Counted from the first letter of the stretch, positions 1 through 7,946 are shown. The stretch is 8,795 nt of DNA from Pedobacter schmidteae (GCA_945906015.1 CAMDQV010000069.1:1-8795); one strand, 5' to 3'. Numbers and translations: made by a program. Notes: generated from the letters alone by a model not told the origin.

Positions 1-64
1 ATAACTGGGAAATGGATACCAGCGCGATAAAAAAATAAAAGATCATTCAAACATTATTCCTTTA

Positions 65-80
65 AGCTTTATTTAAAGCT
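65..80 (+). repeat. Short inverted repeat just before the Dabb gene start
   Basis: The arms AGCTTT (65-70) and AAAGCT (75-80) can pair across a 4-nt loop, and one more A-T pair can close the loop. It ends 7 nt before the ATG at 88, where a ribosome binding site would lie. No purine-rich Shine-Dalgarno sequence is seen there, as is common in Bacteroidota. It could be a weak leader hairpin or a remnant terminator of a gene to the left of the window. The stem is short and AT-rich, so chance is not excluded. The rest of 1-87 shows no gene and no convincing promoter. Confidence 0.3.
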
Positions 81-87
81 ATATACT

Positions 88-495
88 ATGAACAAATCAA
101 CTAGAAGAAAATTTTTAAGTACAGCCGCTGCACTTACAGCCGGCACAGCTGCAACCGCCATGACAATAGCTCCAGCATCTAAAAAATATGGCATCGCCCA
201 TCAGGTATATTTCTGGCTTAAAAGAGCTGGATCAGAAGAAGACCGACAGCAACTAATCAAGGGGATCAAAACATTAAAGAATATTGAAACTGTTCGTGAG
301 ATACACATAGGCATTGTTGCAAACACAGAAAAGAGAAGTGTGATAGACAGCAGCTGGGCAGTTTCAGAGCTTTTGTACTTTGATAATGTTGAAGGGCAGG
401 CAGTATACCAAACGCATGCTATCCACCAAGAATTTGCAAAGAACTACAGTCATCTTTGGGATAAGGTAGTGGTTTATGATTCTGCTTTGATCTAA
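88..495 (+). CDS. Dabb family (stress-responsive alpha/beta-barrel) protein with Tat signal
   Basis: A 135-residue protein with two parts. Residues 1-30 look like a twin-arginine (Tat) export signal: STRRKFL at 4-10 fits the (S/T)RRxFL consensus and is followed by a weakly hydrophobic Ala/Thr-rich stretch ending in APA (28-30), a plausible cleavage site. Residues 37-133 resemble the Dabb domain (dimeric alpha/beta ferredoxin-like barrel): it opens with HQVYFWLK (38-45), has a charged helix (47-63), the strand VREIHIGIV (69-77), the SSWAVSELLYF strand (88-98), and ends with HLWDKVVVYD (122-131). Dabb proteins are usually about 100 residues and dimeric, and most have no proven reaction; some act as cyclases or decarboxylases. 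Known plant and bacterial relatives are mainly cytosolic, so export is the notable point, though Tat-tagged forms are familiar in Bacteroidota. The start at 88 is supported because the complete Tat motif follows it directly. It is a single-gene unit convergent with the Sus-type operon; no functional link is evident. Confidence 0.85.
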   Translation: MNKSTRRKFLSTAAALTAGTAATAMTIAPASKKYGIAHQVYFWLKRAGSEEDRQQLIKGIKTLKNIETVREIHIGIVANTEKRSVIDSSWAVSELLYFDNVEGQAVYQTHAIHQEFAKNYSHLWDKVVVYDSALI

Positions 496-502
496 AAAAT
501 TA

Positions 503-536
503 TAGGCAGATACAGCTGTATCAAAATCATTGCCTA
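503..536. repeat. Nested inverted repeats after the Dabb gene
   Basis: Seven bases after the Dabb stop codon lies the perfect 14-bp palindrome GATACAGCTGTATC (509-522). It is enclosed by an outer pair, TAGGCA (503-508) and TGCCTA (531-536), which are exact reverse complements. The two levels can stack into one folded element with an 8-nt bulge (523-530) on one side. It sits directly before the terminator stem at 539-571. It may be part of the 3' end structure of the Dabb mRNA, or a binding site for a dimeric protein. The sequence is clear; the role is unknown. Confidence 0.55.
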
Positions 537-538
537 AC

Positions 539-573
539 AAAAAGCTCCAAACAAAATGTTTGGAGCTTTTTTT
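539..573. terminator. Bidirectional intrinsic terminator between convergent genes
   Basis: A 15-bp perfect stem (539-553 pairing with 557-571) closes a 3-nt AAA loop; its core is AGCTCCAAACA / TGTTTGGAGCT. On the + strand the stem runs into seven T residues (567-573). On the minus strand the A-run at 539-543 gives five T residues after the same stem. It therefore should end both the rightward Dabb transcript (stop at 495) and the leftward operon transcript (stop at 602). Position, stem quality and T-tracts on both sides make this a confident call. Confidence 0.9.
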
Positions 574-586
574 ATAAAAAAAATTG

Positions 587-609
587 AATCATGATTAAAA
601 ATTAATCAT
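587..609. repeat. Overlapping palindromes at the end of the operon
   Basis: AATCATGATT (587-596) is a perfect 10-bp palindrome. It overlaps a second possible hairpin with arms ATGATTA (591-597) and TAATCAT (603-609) that contains the TAA stop of the phosphoesterase gene (602-604 in + coordinates). The two folds exclude each other. They are short and AT-rich and lie just before the stronger terminator, so they may only add to mRNA 3' structure. Confidence 0.35.
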
Positions 610-3040
610 CCATTTTTTTCTTTTCAAGTTTTAAAAATGCACTCCTTCTTGGTGCAGGCATTTCTGAATCATCACCTTTAAGGCCTTTCCAAAGAACTTC
701 GTTAAATAAACGATCATCATTTTTATCAACTTCAGCGAAATTAAAACCATCCGATATTTTTGACCATTTAGAAACAGTTTTATTTGTTTCATTTAAGTCT
801 ACGTTTGAAGGAATAGATTTAAAAGGGCTATTATCGGGTATATTGGTAAAACTCCTGAACATTGGCATTGCAGCAGCATCATATTGAGTCATGGGAGGCA
901 ATCCTAGAATCAGCTCCATTGTTCTAAGCATCCCTGAAGTTGAATACATAGTATTATCAAGGTATTTTCGTTTGGTATAAGGGCTTATTACAAAAGCAAT
1001 AGAACGATGAGCATCCACATGATCAGGACCGTTCTGAGCATCATCTTCCAATATAAAAATGGCCGACTGAGCCCAAATAGAACTGTTACTGATATGCTCA
1101 ATTAATTTTCCAACAGCTTCATCATTATCTGCCACACAAGCATAAGGTGTTGGCTTACCTATTCCCAAACCCTGAGTATGATCTGAACCTAAGCGTATCG
1201 TACTCAATTGAGGCACCGCATTTTTGGCAATAAGGCCATCAAAATCAGTTTTCCATTGTTCAAAACGATCAACATCTTTTACTTTTTGGTTGTAATAACC
1301 AGTAAATGTTGGGCTAACATGTTCAGCATCTAGAACCGGGATATTTCCTTGTGAACTATCAGCAAAAACGCCATAGGTTCTGAAAGAAACCCCATTTCTT
1401 TTACACAAATCCCAAATAAATCCATCCTTATTATTGGCCACTGTACGTCGACCTAAACCATCATTTTGTCCGCCTCGGCGACCATAAGAAGTAGGCCAGG
1501 TTTTTTCAAGAAAATCAGTTGCATAGGCTCCCATTGACCAGTTATGGCCATCTGCGCTAACCTCGGCATCTACATAAAAGTTATCCAATAGCACAAATTC
1601 TTTTGCTAGTTTATGTTGATTTGGAGTATATTTTTGGCCAAAAAGGGTAAGCGTTGAATCGCCATTGCCTTCTTTAATATCTCCGAAAACCTGATCATAA
1701 GTACGATTCTCTTTGATCACATAAAATACATATTTAATGGGCGAAGGATCACCAACTTTCTTTGGAATTGGATTTCCCATTTCGCCATCCGTGACCAACT
1801 CCTTATCTTTTTTATAGGGTGTATTTTTATAAACACTTTTTGAGTAAACTTCTAAATCAGAAACTGAAGGAACATCAATAATACTCATTGAACCCTTCAT
1901 CAAACTACCTATGTATTGCAATCGGCTATTAGCCTGGGGCAATTCACCTTTATTAGATTCAGATTTAACATCTTTACGGACAGGCTGCGGGCCAAGAGGG
2001 TTTGCAAAAGACGAAAATCCCTTTCCATTACTCACAAAAATCTTATTTTTTAGTACCCGAACATTGGTTGGATACCAACCCACCGGAATAAAACCTTTAG
2101 AAACACTTTTGCCCTTCAAGCCTACATTGAATACTGCCAGACAGTTATTGTCGGCATTCGCTATGTAAAGCGTTTTTTCATCAGTTGAAAGTGCCAATCC
2201 ATTGGTTGTTGAACCAATAGGTGAATTAGGATATATTGCCGCATCAAGCACTTCTGTTACTTTTTGAGTATTTACATCAATTACAGAGACACTATTATCT
2301 TGTGAGTTTGCAACATATAATGTTTTGCCATCGCGGGTTAAGATCAGCTCATTCGGGTTAAAAGACACATCAATATGCTTGGTAATTTTACGAAGTTTGG
2401 TGTCAAATAAAGCCACCTTCTTGCCTCCCCATAAAGAAATATAAAGCATATTCCCATCAGGTGATAATACGCAGGTATAACCTTCAAAACCAATATTTTG
2501 CTTATGAAGTATTGTATTGCCGTTTAAGTCAACAACATAAAGCGTATTGTTTTCTTTAGTCACAACATATAGTACGTTTGCCTTATCATCAATTTCGATC
2601 CCTACGGGTGAGATCTTCTCAGGCCATGGTTTACCTAGCTTAATGGTATCCCTGATTTGCAATTTGGAACCAACTATTTCATATTTAAGGATCCAGTTAT
2701 CATTTCCACCAGAAGCATATAAAAATTTATCATCAGCACTGAATTTTAAGCCATAAAAAGACTTGGGTATTTCAACCTTGTCTAATACCGTTTCAGATTT
2801 AGGATCGATTAATTGTATGGTCTGGGTACTTTGCCCGTTATTACTAACTGCCATTAATTTCTCTGAACGGGAAACGGCAATATTCAATGGAAGATCGCCA
2901 AGTTCAAAAGACCTGCCTGCCGGAGATAATGACCAGCCATTGGGCAATTGTATTGTTTTTGCCTCAAGTTTAGAAGCTAAATTCTGTGCATTTACAGTAA
3001 AGGCCAGAAACAGAAATCCGAATACCAATATTCTTTTCAT
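602..3040 (-). CDS. Secreted YncE-like beta-propeller / phosphoesterase fusion protein
   Basis: An 812-residue two-domain protein of the type annotated as bifunctional YncE family / alkaline phosphatase family protein. Residues 1-18 are a Sec signal peptide (MKRILVFGFLFLAFTVNA, cleavage before Q19). Residues about 55-392 form a YVTN/YncE-like propeller with about seven blades, recognised by repeats such as DGKTLYVANSQDNSVSVIDV (237-256), DEKTLYIANADNN (287-299) and ANVLYVVTKENNTLYVVDL (154-172). The last blade appears split by an insertion (about 342-382). Residues about 434-740 match the phosphoesterase family that includes phospholipase C and AcpA-type acid phosphatases: ENRTYD (444-449) is the N-terminal metal-site motif, SADGHNWS (495-502) and LGSDHTQG (618-625) are further conserved patches, and EDDAQNGPDHVDAHR (665-679) supplies late metal-ligand candidates. 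A phosphomonoester or phosphodiester hydrolase of the periplasm or cell surface is likely; the substrate is unknown. There is no lipobox and no evident T9SS sorting domain at the C-terminus (ends KKKMDD). It is the last gene of the operon, 27 bp after susD. Confidence 0.88.
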   Translation of the reverse strand: MKRILVFGFLFLAFTVNAQNLASKLEAKTIQLPNGWSLSPAGRSFELGDLPLNIAVSRSEKLMAVSNNGQSTQTIQLIDPKSETVLDKVEIPKSFYGLKFSADDKFLYASGGNDNWILKYEIVGSKLQIRDTIKLGKPWPEKISPVGIEIDDKANVLYVVTKENNTLYVVDLNGNTILHKQNIGFEGYTCVLSPDGNMLYISLWGGKKVALFDTKLRKITKHIDVSFNPNELILTRDGKTLYVANSQDNSVSVIDVNTQKVTEVLDAAIYPNSPIGSTTNGLALSTDEKTLYIANADNNCLAVFNVGLKGKSVSKGFIPVGWYPTNVRVLKNKIFVSNGKGFSSFANPLGPQPVRKDVKSESNKGELPQANSRLQYIGSLMKGSMSIIDVPSVSDLEVYSKSVYKNTPYKKDKELVTDGEMGNPIPKKVGDPSPIKYVFYVIKENRTYDQVFGDIKEGNGDSTLTLFGQKYTPNQHKLAKEFVLLDNFYVDAEVSADGHNWSMGAYATDFLEKTWPTSYGRRGGQNDGLGRRTVANNKDGFIWDLCKRNGVSFRTYGVFADSSQGNIPVLDAEHVSPTFTGYYNQKVKDVDRFEQWKTDFDGLIAKNAVPQLSTIRLGSDHTQGLGIGKPTPYACVADNDEAVGKLIEHISNSSIWAQSAIFILEDDAQNGPDHVDAHRSIAFVISPYTKRKYLDNTMYSTSGMLRTMELILGLPPMTQYDAAAMPMFRSFTNIPDNSPFKSIPSNVDLNETNKTVSKWSKISDGFNFAEVDKNDDRLFNEVLWKGLKGDDSEMPAPRRSAFLKLEKKKMDD

Positions 3041-3067
3041 AGTGATGATTTTAAAATGATGAATTTA

Positions 3068-4552
3068 CTATTTTTCCCACCAAACTTTAATAGTACTCTT
3101 GTCTCCTCCCATTGAGGTAACCGCCAGCTGTAAATTTGAAGGGTTCAATGATTGAAGATAGGTAGGGTAAGGAACACGTGAAGGGAATATATTCTCGGCC
3201 GGTATACCGGTTCCTCTTGGCAATACAGGATATCCTGTTCTGCGTTTTTCAAACCAAGATTGATAATCCACAAAGAAGAAAGCATAGTATTTCTGTAACA
3301 TAATTTGTTCCAGCTGCTGAGCTGCAGTACCGGTAGCATTGTACGCCACACCCGCCGTACTCAAAAATCCAGCTGGCATAGTTGCACCCCATTGAACCAT
3401 AGAACCCACTATACCTGCATCATAATGTGCCTTGGCTGTTCTTCCTGTATTATAGCCCTTTAAAGCTAATTCAGCATTTATAAACTCAACTTCTGAGTAA
3501 GTCATCATCACACCAAGCAGCGGTGATGTTTTTAATACATCAGGATAACTTGAATTACGGCCTACGATATATTCTAAACTCGTTGGATAACCACTTTCAA
3601 TGCCCTGATAAACACTTTGTCCGTTCACTGTAACAGGAATTGCCCAAATTGCTCTTCTTGGGTCGTTTACCATGTTCATGTGATTAAGAAAGAACTTAGT
3701 GAAATAAGTTCCCTCTCGCCAGTCTAAAGTACGAGCCTGGTAGTAGGGATTGAAATAAGGAAAAGTTCCCGGATATCTGAAAATTGCATCATCTGCATTG
3801 GCAGCAAACACCGGATTTGCAGCAGGGTTGGCTAAAATTGAGTTTATTTGCTGGCTAACATTAATTTCACCCTCACGTTTTGAAATTCTTAATAATAATC
3901 TTAATCGAAGCGAGTTTGCAAATTTTTTCCAGCGCTGTATACCAACATTCTTACCGCCTGTTAATGCATTGGCATTATAAACCATATCACCACCGTAGGT
4001 AAGTGCCTTGGTATCATCAAACAGCGTATTGGCAGTTTCCAGATCTTTTAAAATCTGAATATAAATATCCTTTTGCTTATCAAATGCCGGCGAAAAATTT
4101 CCTTCCTGGGCTTTAATTGCCTGTGAATAAGGAATATCACCATATAAATCAGTTAAGATTGAATACGCCCAGCTTTTATAAACCAAGGCAATTGCCTTAT
4201 AATTATTTTCCTTAAGATTATCAGCAATAGAATAAATATCATCAACATCTGTTAATCGCTCGTAAAAACCTGACCAAACTGCCTGTCCTGGCTGTACCAC
4301 ATAACGATGTAACCCTTGCCCACTTGTACTTGCTCTTGGAGCATCAACCTGCATTAATTCATGAGTAAAATTCCGCGCAGCTGTAATAGTATTATTTACA
4401 ATTCTGTATTGCATTTGCCCAAGTAAAACACCTGGAGTAACATCTTTTGGACGATTTGGATCTGTATTTAAGCTCTCAAATTTATCGGTACAAGAGATGA
4501 GTGATGACATCAATATTCCTGTGAAGAGAACAATGTTTAATGAAAGTTTCAT
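3068..4552 (-). CDS. SusD/RagB-like nutrient-binding outer-membrane lipoprotein
   Basis: A 494-residue lipoprotein. The N-terminus MKLSLNIVLFTGILMSSLIS is a lipoprotein signal with the lipobox LISC, so Cys21 would be acylated. CTDKFESLNTDPNRPKDVTP (21-40) is the characteristic start of the SusD-like group that Pfam separates as SusD-like_2, with the NTDPNRP..VTPG pattern at 29-41. The middle is helix-rich, as expected for the TPR-type scaffold of the family (for instance KAIALVYKSWAYSILTDLYG), and the length is normal. SusD proteins sit as a lid on the SusC barrel and capture the ligand outside the cell. The gene follows susC by 35 bp and has no Shine-Dalgarno sequence; the complete lipoprotein signal fixes the start. 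It is clearly paired with the transporter; the ligand cannot be read from the sequence. This subgroup is often found away from classical glycan loci, which fits the absence of a glycanase inside the operon. Confidence 0.92.
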   Translation of the reverse strand: MKLSLNIVLFTGILMSSLISCTDKFESLNTDPNRPKDVTPGVLLGQMQYRIVNNTITAARNFTHELMQVDAPRASTSGQGLHRYVVQPGQAVWSGFYERLTDVDDIYSIADNLKENNYKAIALVYKSWAYSILTDLYGDIPYSQAIKAQEGNFSPAFDKQKDIYIQILKDLETANTLFDDTKALTYGGDMVYNANALTGGKNVGIQRWKKFANSLRLRLLLRISKREGEINVSQQINSILANPAANPVFAANADDAIFRYPGTFPYFNPYYQARTLDWREGTYFTKFFLNHMNMVNDPRRAIWAIPVTVNGQSVYQGIESGYPTSLEYIVGRNSSYPDVLKTSPLLGVMMTYSEVEFINAELALKGYNTGRTAKAHYDAGIVGSMVQWGATMPAGFLSTAGVAYNATGTAAQQLEQIMLQKYYAFFFVDYQSWFEKRRTGYPVLPRGTGIPAENIFPSRVPYPTYLQSLNPSNLQLAVTSMGGDKSTIKVWWEK

Positions 4553-4553
4553 G

Positions 4554-4572
4554 ATTTAATAAATTATTAAAT
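4554..4572. repeat. AT-only hairpin in the susC-susD gap
   Basis: The arms ATTTAATA (4554-4561) and TATTAAAT (4565-4572) are perfect complements around a 3-nt loop and fill most of the 35-bp gap between the transporter and the lipoprotein gene. In the minus-strand mRNA the hairpin ends 1 nt before the susD start codon. It has no GC pair, so it is weak. It could influence translation or mRNA processing between susC and susD, which often have unequal protein levels, but chance in AT-rich DNA is possible. Confidence 0.35.
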
Positions 4573-4587
4573 TGAATTTATTTGTGA

Positions 4588-7500
4588 TTAAAATTTAAAG
4601 GTCAGGTTTGTTCCAACCGTGCGATTTGACGGAAACTGAGTTAGCTCTACTCCTGGTGTTAGTGTACCATTGTTCAAGTTACCACCCTCAGGATCGAATC
4701 CCGGAAATTTGGTAAAGTTGAATAAGTCTCTTCCCCAAATAGCAATACTCGTTTTTTGAACACCTATTTTTTTAAGTAATTGAGAAGGCAATGCAAATTC
4801 AAGACGTACTTCTCTTATTTTGATAAAAGACGCATCGAAAATATTGGTTTCAGCATTACTTATCTGGTAATAGTTATCATAATAAGCACTTGCTTCAGCA
4901 ACTTTGGTATTTTTACTATATGATTCATCTGCCAATTTAACTACTCCCTGACCAACAATACCGTTATCTCTTCCTGGTAGAGTAACCATTGTTTTTCCAA
5001 GAGTATTATTTTTATGACTCGTTTGAGAATACATTTCCCCGCCGTACTGTCCATCCATTAAAATACTCAGATTCATATTCTTATACCTGAGTTCATTCAT
5101 TAAGCTACCTTTCCAATCGGCAAAGGCATTACCCATTTTACGTGCAACCTGATCGAGTGGGGCCGGCAAACCATTGGCAGAATTGTAAATGATCTGACCA
5201 TCAGGTGATCTTTGAAATCCTCTTCCATACATATCACCCATCAAACCACCCACACGGGCCTCTATCAAAACATTTGTATTATGCTGATAAATAATTTGAT
5301 TGGTAATTCCTTCAGTAAGTTTTTTCACATAGCTTCTATTTCTACTCCAAAGCAAAGTAGTATTCCAGTTAAATTTATTGTTTGAGATTGGCTTACCTGA
5401 CAATTTCAATTCCCAACCCTTGCTATTGATTAATCCAGCATTGATCAGAGCAGTTGAAAATCCAGAAACAGGATCTAAAGGAATTGAAAGGATTTGATTC
5501 CGGCTGTTATTATTATAATATGCCACATCAAAACCAAGTCTATTTTTAAATAAGCGCAGATCTAAACCAAATTCATAGCTTTCGGTTATTTCAGGTTTTA
5601 ATTCTGCATTAAAAAGCTGCGAAGGATTTGTGAAACTATTCCCGTATATCCGGTCATAATATCTAGCTGTCTGGTAAGGTCTGGTATCATTACCAACCTG
5701 TGCCCAAGAAGCTCTTGCTTTTGCAAAAGATATAGAAGCTGGTAAATTAAAGATCTCATCCAGAATAAAACTCGAACTCAATGATGGGTAGAAAAATGAA
5801 TTATTTTTAAATGGTAGTGTACTCGACCAATCATTCCTTCCAGTAACATCTAAAAATATTTTTTCATCAAATGCTACCTGTGCAGATCCATAAACACTTT
5901 GAATAGATTTACTGGTTTTTAATGGATCAGCAACTGCCTGATCTAAACTGTTTGATATCTGATAAATTCCTGGCTGCGATAGTTGATCAGCATACATGCC
6001 TGCAAAATCATAGTTTTGATTCATAGAATTTGCACCAGCAGAAGCATTAAAATTTATTTTAGATGAAATTTTGTCTTTAAAGGTTAATAGAACATCAGTA
6101 TTTGACTCATAGCTAAATACATTCTGCTCGCGATACATCCCTCTTGGATACCTGGTCATACTAAACGGACGCTGCTGAGCACGAAACTCATTTGCCATAT
6201 CAATACCCGACCTAAGCATGAGATCAAACTTTTTAGATATTTCATAATTTGCAGATACCGAGCCAATCAGTCCATTTTTATTCATTGTATTCAGCATTTC
6301 ATACATAGCCAAGTATGGATTATCCGGACCCGGATTGAATGAGTTTTTTTGAACTACGTTTTCTAATCCAGGCTGCCAATAGGGCTTATACCATGAAGCT
6401 TGCTGGTTTGAAGCAGGGCCAATGATTAAAAAATACATGAGTGATTGATTATTGTATCCCGCCATTGGAAGATTATCACTTTTCTTATTCGTATAATTTG
6501 CTCTTCCACTGATCTTAAGCTTTGGAGAAAGTTGCTGATTAACAGAAAGTGCGGCATTTAGCCTTTCGAAACCCGTATTTGGAATAATCCATTTATTTTT
6601 CATTTGGGTTATGGATATTCGAGCAGAGCCTTTATCATTTCCACCATCAAGCGCCAAACTGTTAGAAATGGTTTGACCGGTTTGAAAGAAATCAGATATG
6701 TAGTTTTTATTGGCTAACCAAGGAGTTTTTTGAGTGGGTTTGTTCCCAACTGTATTTGGATCATATTGGTAATAGCTTTGTCCGGCAAACTTAGGACCCC
6801 AAGCACGACCTGCAGCTACTGTCGTACTTGTATTAATTCCATCCGGACTATCCAAATAAGAGTAATAAGCACTTGTTCTGCCTTCACCATATTCAAACTG
6901 ATAATCAGGCCAGCGATTAACCTGCTCTATGTTAAAGTTGGAATTAAAAGTTACTCCCAATCCATTGCCTTTGCGCTCACCACTCTTTGTTGTTATGATC
7001 ATTACACCACCAGCTGCACGACTACCATATAAAGCTGTTGCACCCGGTCCTTTAAGTACAGTTACAGATTCTATATCATCAGGATTGATATCTGAAACTC
7101 CTGAACCATAATCAACCGGGCTGTCCTGAGAGAGATGGGAATTAAACCCTGTTCCAGTTATCTTACTACTGATTGGAACACCATCAACTACTATCAAAGC
7201 CTGGTTATTATCAAGATTTAAAGAAGACTCACCTCTTAAGGTTATACGGGAGGAACCCATTGGCCCGGCACCTGTACCCTGAATATTTAAACCTGCAACC
7301 TTTCCGGAAAGTGAATTTATCCAGTTATTTGTTTTTGCATCTACAACAGCTTTAGCGTTGATAGTTTGAGCGGCAAAACCGAGTGATTTTTCTTCTCTTT
7401 TTATTCCAAGAGCAGTTACAACAATTTCATTCAAAAATTTATTATCTTCTGCAAGAATAACCTCATAGGTTTTTCTGCTATCAATCTGAATCTCAAGGGT

Positions 7501-7758
7501 AGTATATCCGATTGATGAAAAAACAAGAAAGCCCTGACTAGCAGCTGCACCTATTTTAAATTCACCATTCACATCAGTAGTTACTCCAATAGTAGTTCCT
7601 TTAACACGAACACTAACACCCGGGATCGGTTCATTTTTTGAATCTTTTACTTTTCCTGAAACTGAACTCTGGGCAAAAGTTTCAATAGGAAAAGAAAAGG
7701 GACTAATAAGAAGTAGAAGAAAACCTTTAAAAATTAGTTGTAAAAATTGTCGTTTCAT
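4588..7758 (-). CDS. SusC/RagA-like TonB-linked outer-membrane transporter
   Basis: A 1056-residue TonB-dependent transporter of the SusC/RagA family, normal in length. Residues 1-29 form a Sec signal peptide with a hydrophobic core (9-23) and likely cleavage after TFA (27-29). Residues about 33-105 are a carboxypeptidase-regulatory-like domain (VSGKVKDSKNEPIPGVSVRV, 33-52). NEIVVTALGIKREEKSLGFA (110-129) is the SusC signature and TonB-box region. The plug domain follows (about 130-260) with VVDGVPI (190-196) and the typical INPDDIESVTVLKGPGATAL (225-244) then YGSRAAGG (244-251). The rest is the beta-barrel, ending in NLTFKF with a terminal Phe as outer-membrane barrels require. There is no STN domain before the plug, so signalling through an anti-sigma/ECF sigma pair is not expected. 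It imports a ligand delivered by SusD using TonB/ExbBD energy. It is the first gene of the operon with SusD and the phosphoesterase. The signal peptide right after the ATG supports the start; no Shine-Dalgarno sequence is seen. Confidence 0.95.
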   Translation of the reverse strand: MKRQFLQLIFKGFLLLLISPFSFPIETFAQSSVSGKVKDSKNEPIPGVSVRVKGTTIGVTTDVNGEFKIGAAASQGFLVFSSIGYTTLEIQIDSRKTYEVILAEDNKFLNEIVVTALGIKREEKSLGFAAQTINAKAVVDAKTNNWINSLSGKVAGLNIQGTGAGPMGSSRITLRGESSLNLDNNQALIVVDGVPISSKITGTGFNSHLSQDSPVDYGSGVSDINPDDIESVTVLKGPGATALYGSRAAGGVMIITTKSGERKGNGLGVTFNSNFNIEQVNRWPDYQFEYGEGRTSAYYSYLDSPDGINTSTTVAAGRAWGPKFAGQSYYQYDPNTVGNKPTQKTPWLANKNYISDFFQTGQTISNSLALDGGNDKGSARISITQMKNKWIIPNTGFERLNAALSVNQQLSPKLKISGRANYTNKKSDNLPMAGYNNQSLMYFLIIGPASNQQASWYKPYWQPGLENVVQKNSFNPGPDNPYLAMYEMLNTMNKNGLIGSVSANYEISKKFDLMLRSGIDMANEFRAQQRPFSMTRYPRGMYREQNVFSYESNTDVLLTFKDKISSKINFNASAGANSMNQNYDFAGMYADQLSQPGIYQISNSLDQAVADPLKTSKSIQSVYGSAQVAFDEKIFLDVTGRNDWSSTLPFKNNSFFYPSLSSSFILDEIFNLPASISFAKARASWAQVGNDTRPYQTARYYDRIYGNSFTNPSQLFNAELKPEITESYEFGLDLRLFKNRLGFDVAYYNNNSRNQILSIPLDPVSGFSTALINAGLINSKGWELKLSGKPISNNKFNWNTTLLWSRNRSYVKKLTEGITNQIIYQHNTNVLIEARVGGLMGDMYGRGFQRSPDGQIIYNSANGLPAPLDQVARKMGNAFADWKGSLMNELRYKNMNLSILMDGQYGGEMYSQTSHKNNTLGKTMVTLPGRDNGIVGQGVVKLADESYSKNTKVAEASAYYDNYYQISNAETNIFDASFIKIREVRLEFALPSQLLKKIGVQKTSIAIWGRDLFNFTKFPGFDPEGGNLNNGTLTPGVELTQFPSNRTVGTNLTFKF

Positions 7759-7918
7759 TGAAAGGATTTTTAAGTGAGATTTTTAATGCTCAAAAGTGCC
7801 TTTCAGATATTAACAAAAAAGTATACCTATATTTTTTTTAGATTATAAAAAAGAGAATTTAATAATCCAGTTGAGGAAGACTTTACAGAAACAAGTCATT
7901 ATTTTAAACTTAAGTTAA

Positions 7919-7946
7919 CTTTTTATTAATCATAGTTAATAAAAAG
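7919..7946. repeat. 11-bp perfect inverted repeat upstream of susC
   Basis: CTTTTTATTAA (7919-7929) and TTAATAAAAAG (7936-7946) are exact reverse complements around the 6-nt spacer TCATAG. It lies about 160-185 bp before the susC start and about 70-95 bp after the GH1 stop. It may be a binding site for a dimeric regulator or a weak factor-dependent terminator for GH1. A strong intrinsic terminator is unlikely because the stem has a single GC pair and no T-tract follows on the minus strand. Confidence 0.5.

Noticed and set aside
1911..2168. Open frame of 85 codons on the + strand inside the phosphoesterase gene.
   Set aside because: It lies antisense to a well-supported propeller coding region, has no recognisable domain and no upstream signals; the same holds for the other short open frames opposite the susC, susD and GH1 genes.
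3041..3067. ATTTTAAAAT palindrome flanked by GATG repeats in the susD-phosphoesterase gap.
   Set aside because: Only 10 bp, all A-T, in a 27-bp gap; likely chance in this composition.
4588..7758. Possible FecA-type signalling transporter working with an ECF sigma/anti-sigma pair.
   Set aside because: The N-terminal extension is a carboxypeptidase-regulatory-like domain directly followed by the TonB-box region; no STN signalling domain is present and no regulator gene is in the window.
7791..7816. Possible minus-strand promoter for susC: CACTTTTG (complement of 7791-7798) as a -7 box and TTG (complement of 7814-7816) as a -33 box.
   Set aside because: The -7 box has one mismatch to TAnnTTTG and the 15-bp spacer is shorter than usual for Bacteroidota promoters; not strong enough to annotate.
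7919..7946. Intrinsic terminator of the GH1 gene.
   Set aside because: The stem is almost all A-T and no T-tract follows it on the minus strand, unlike the convincing terminator at 539-573.
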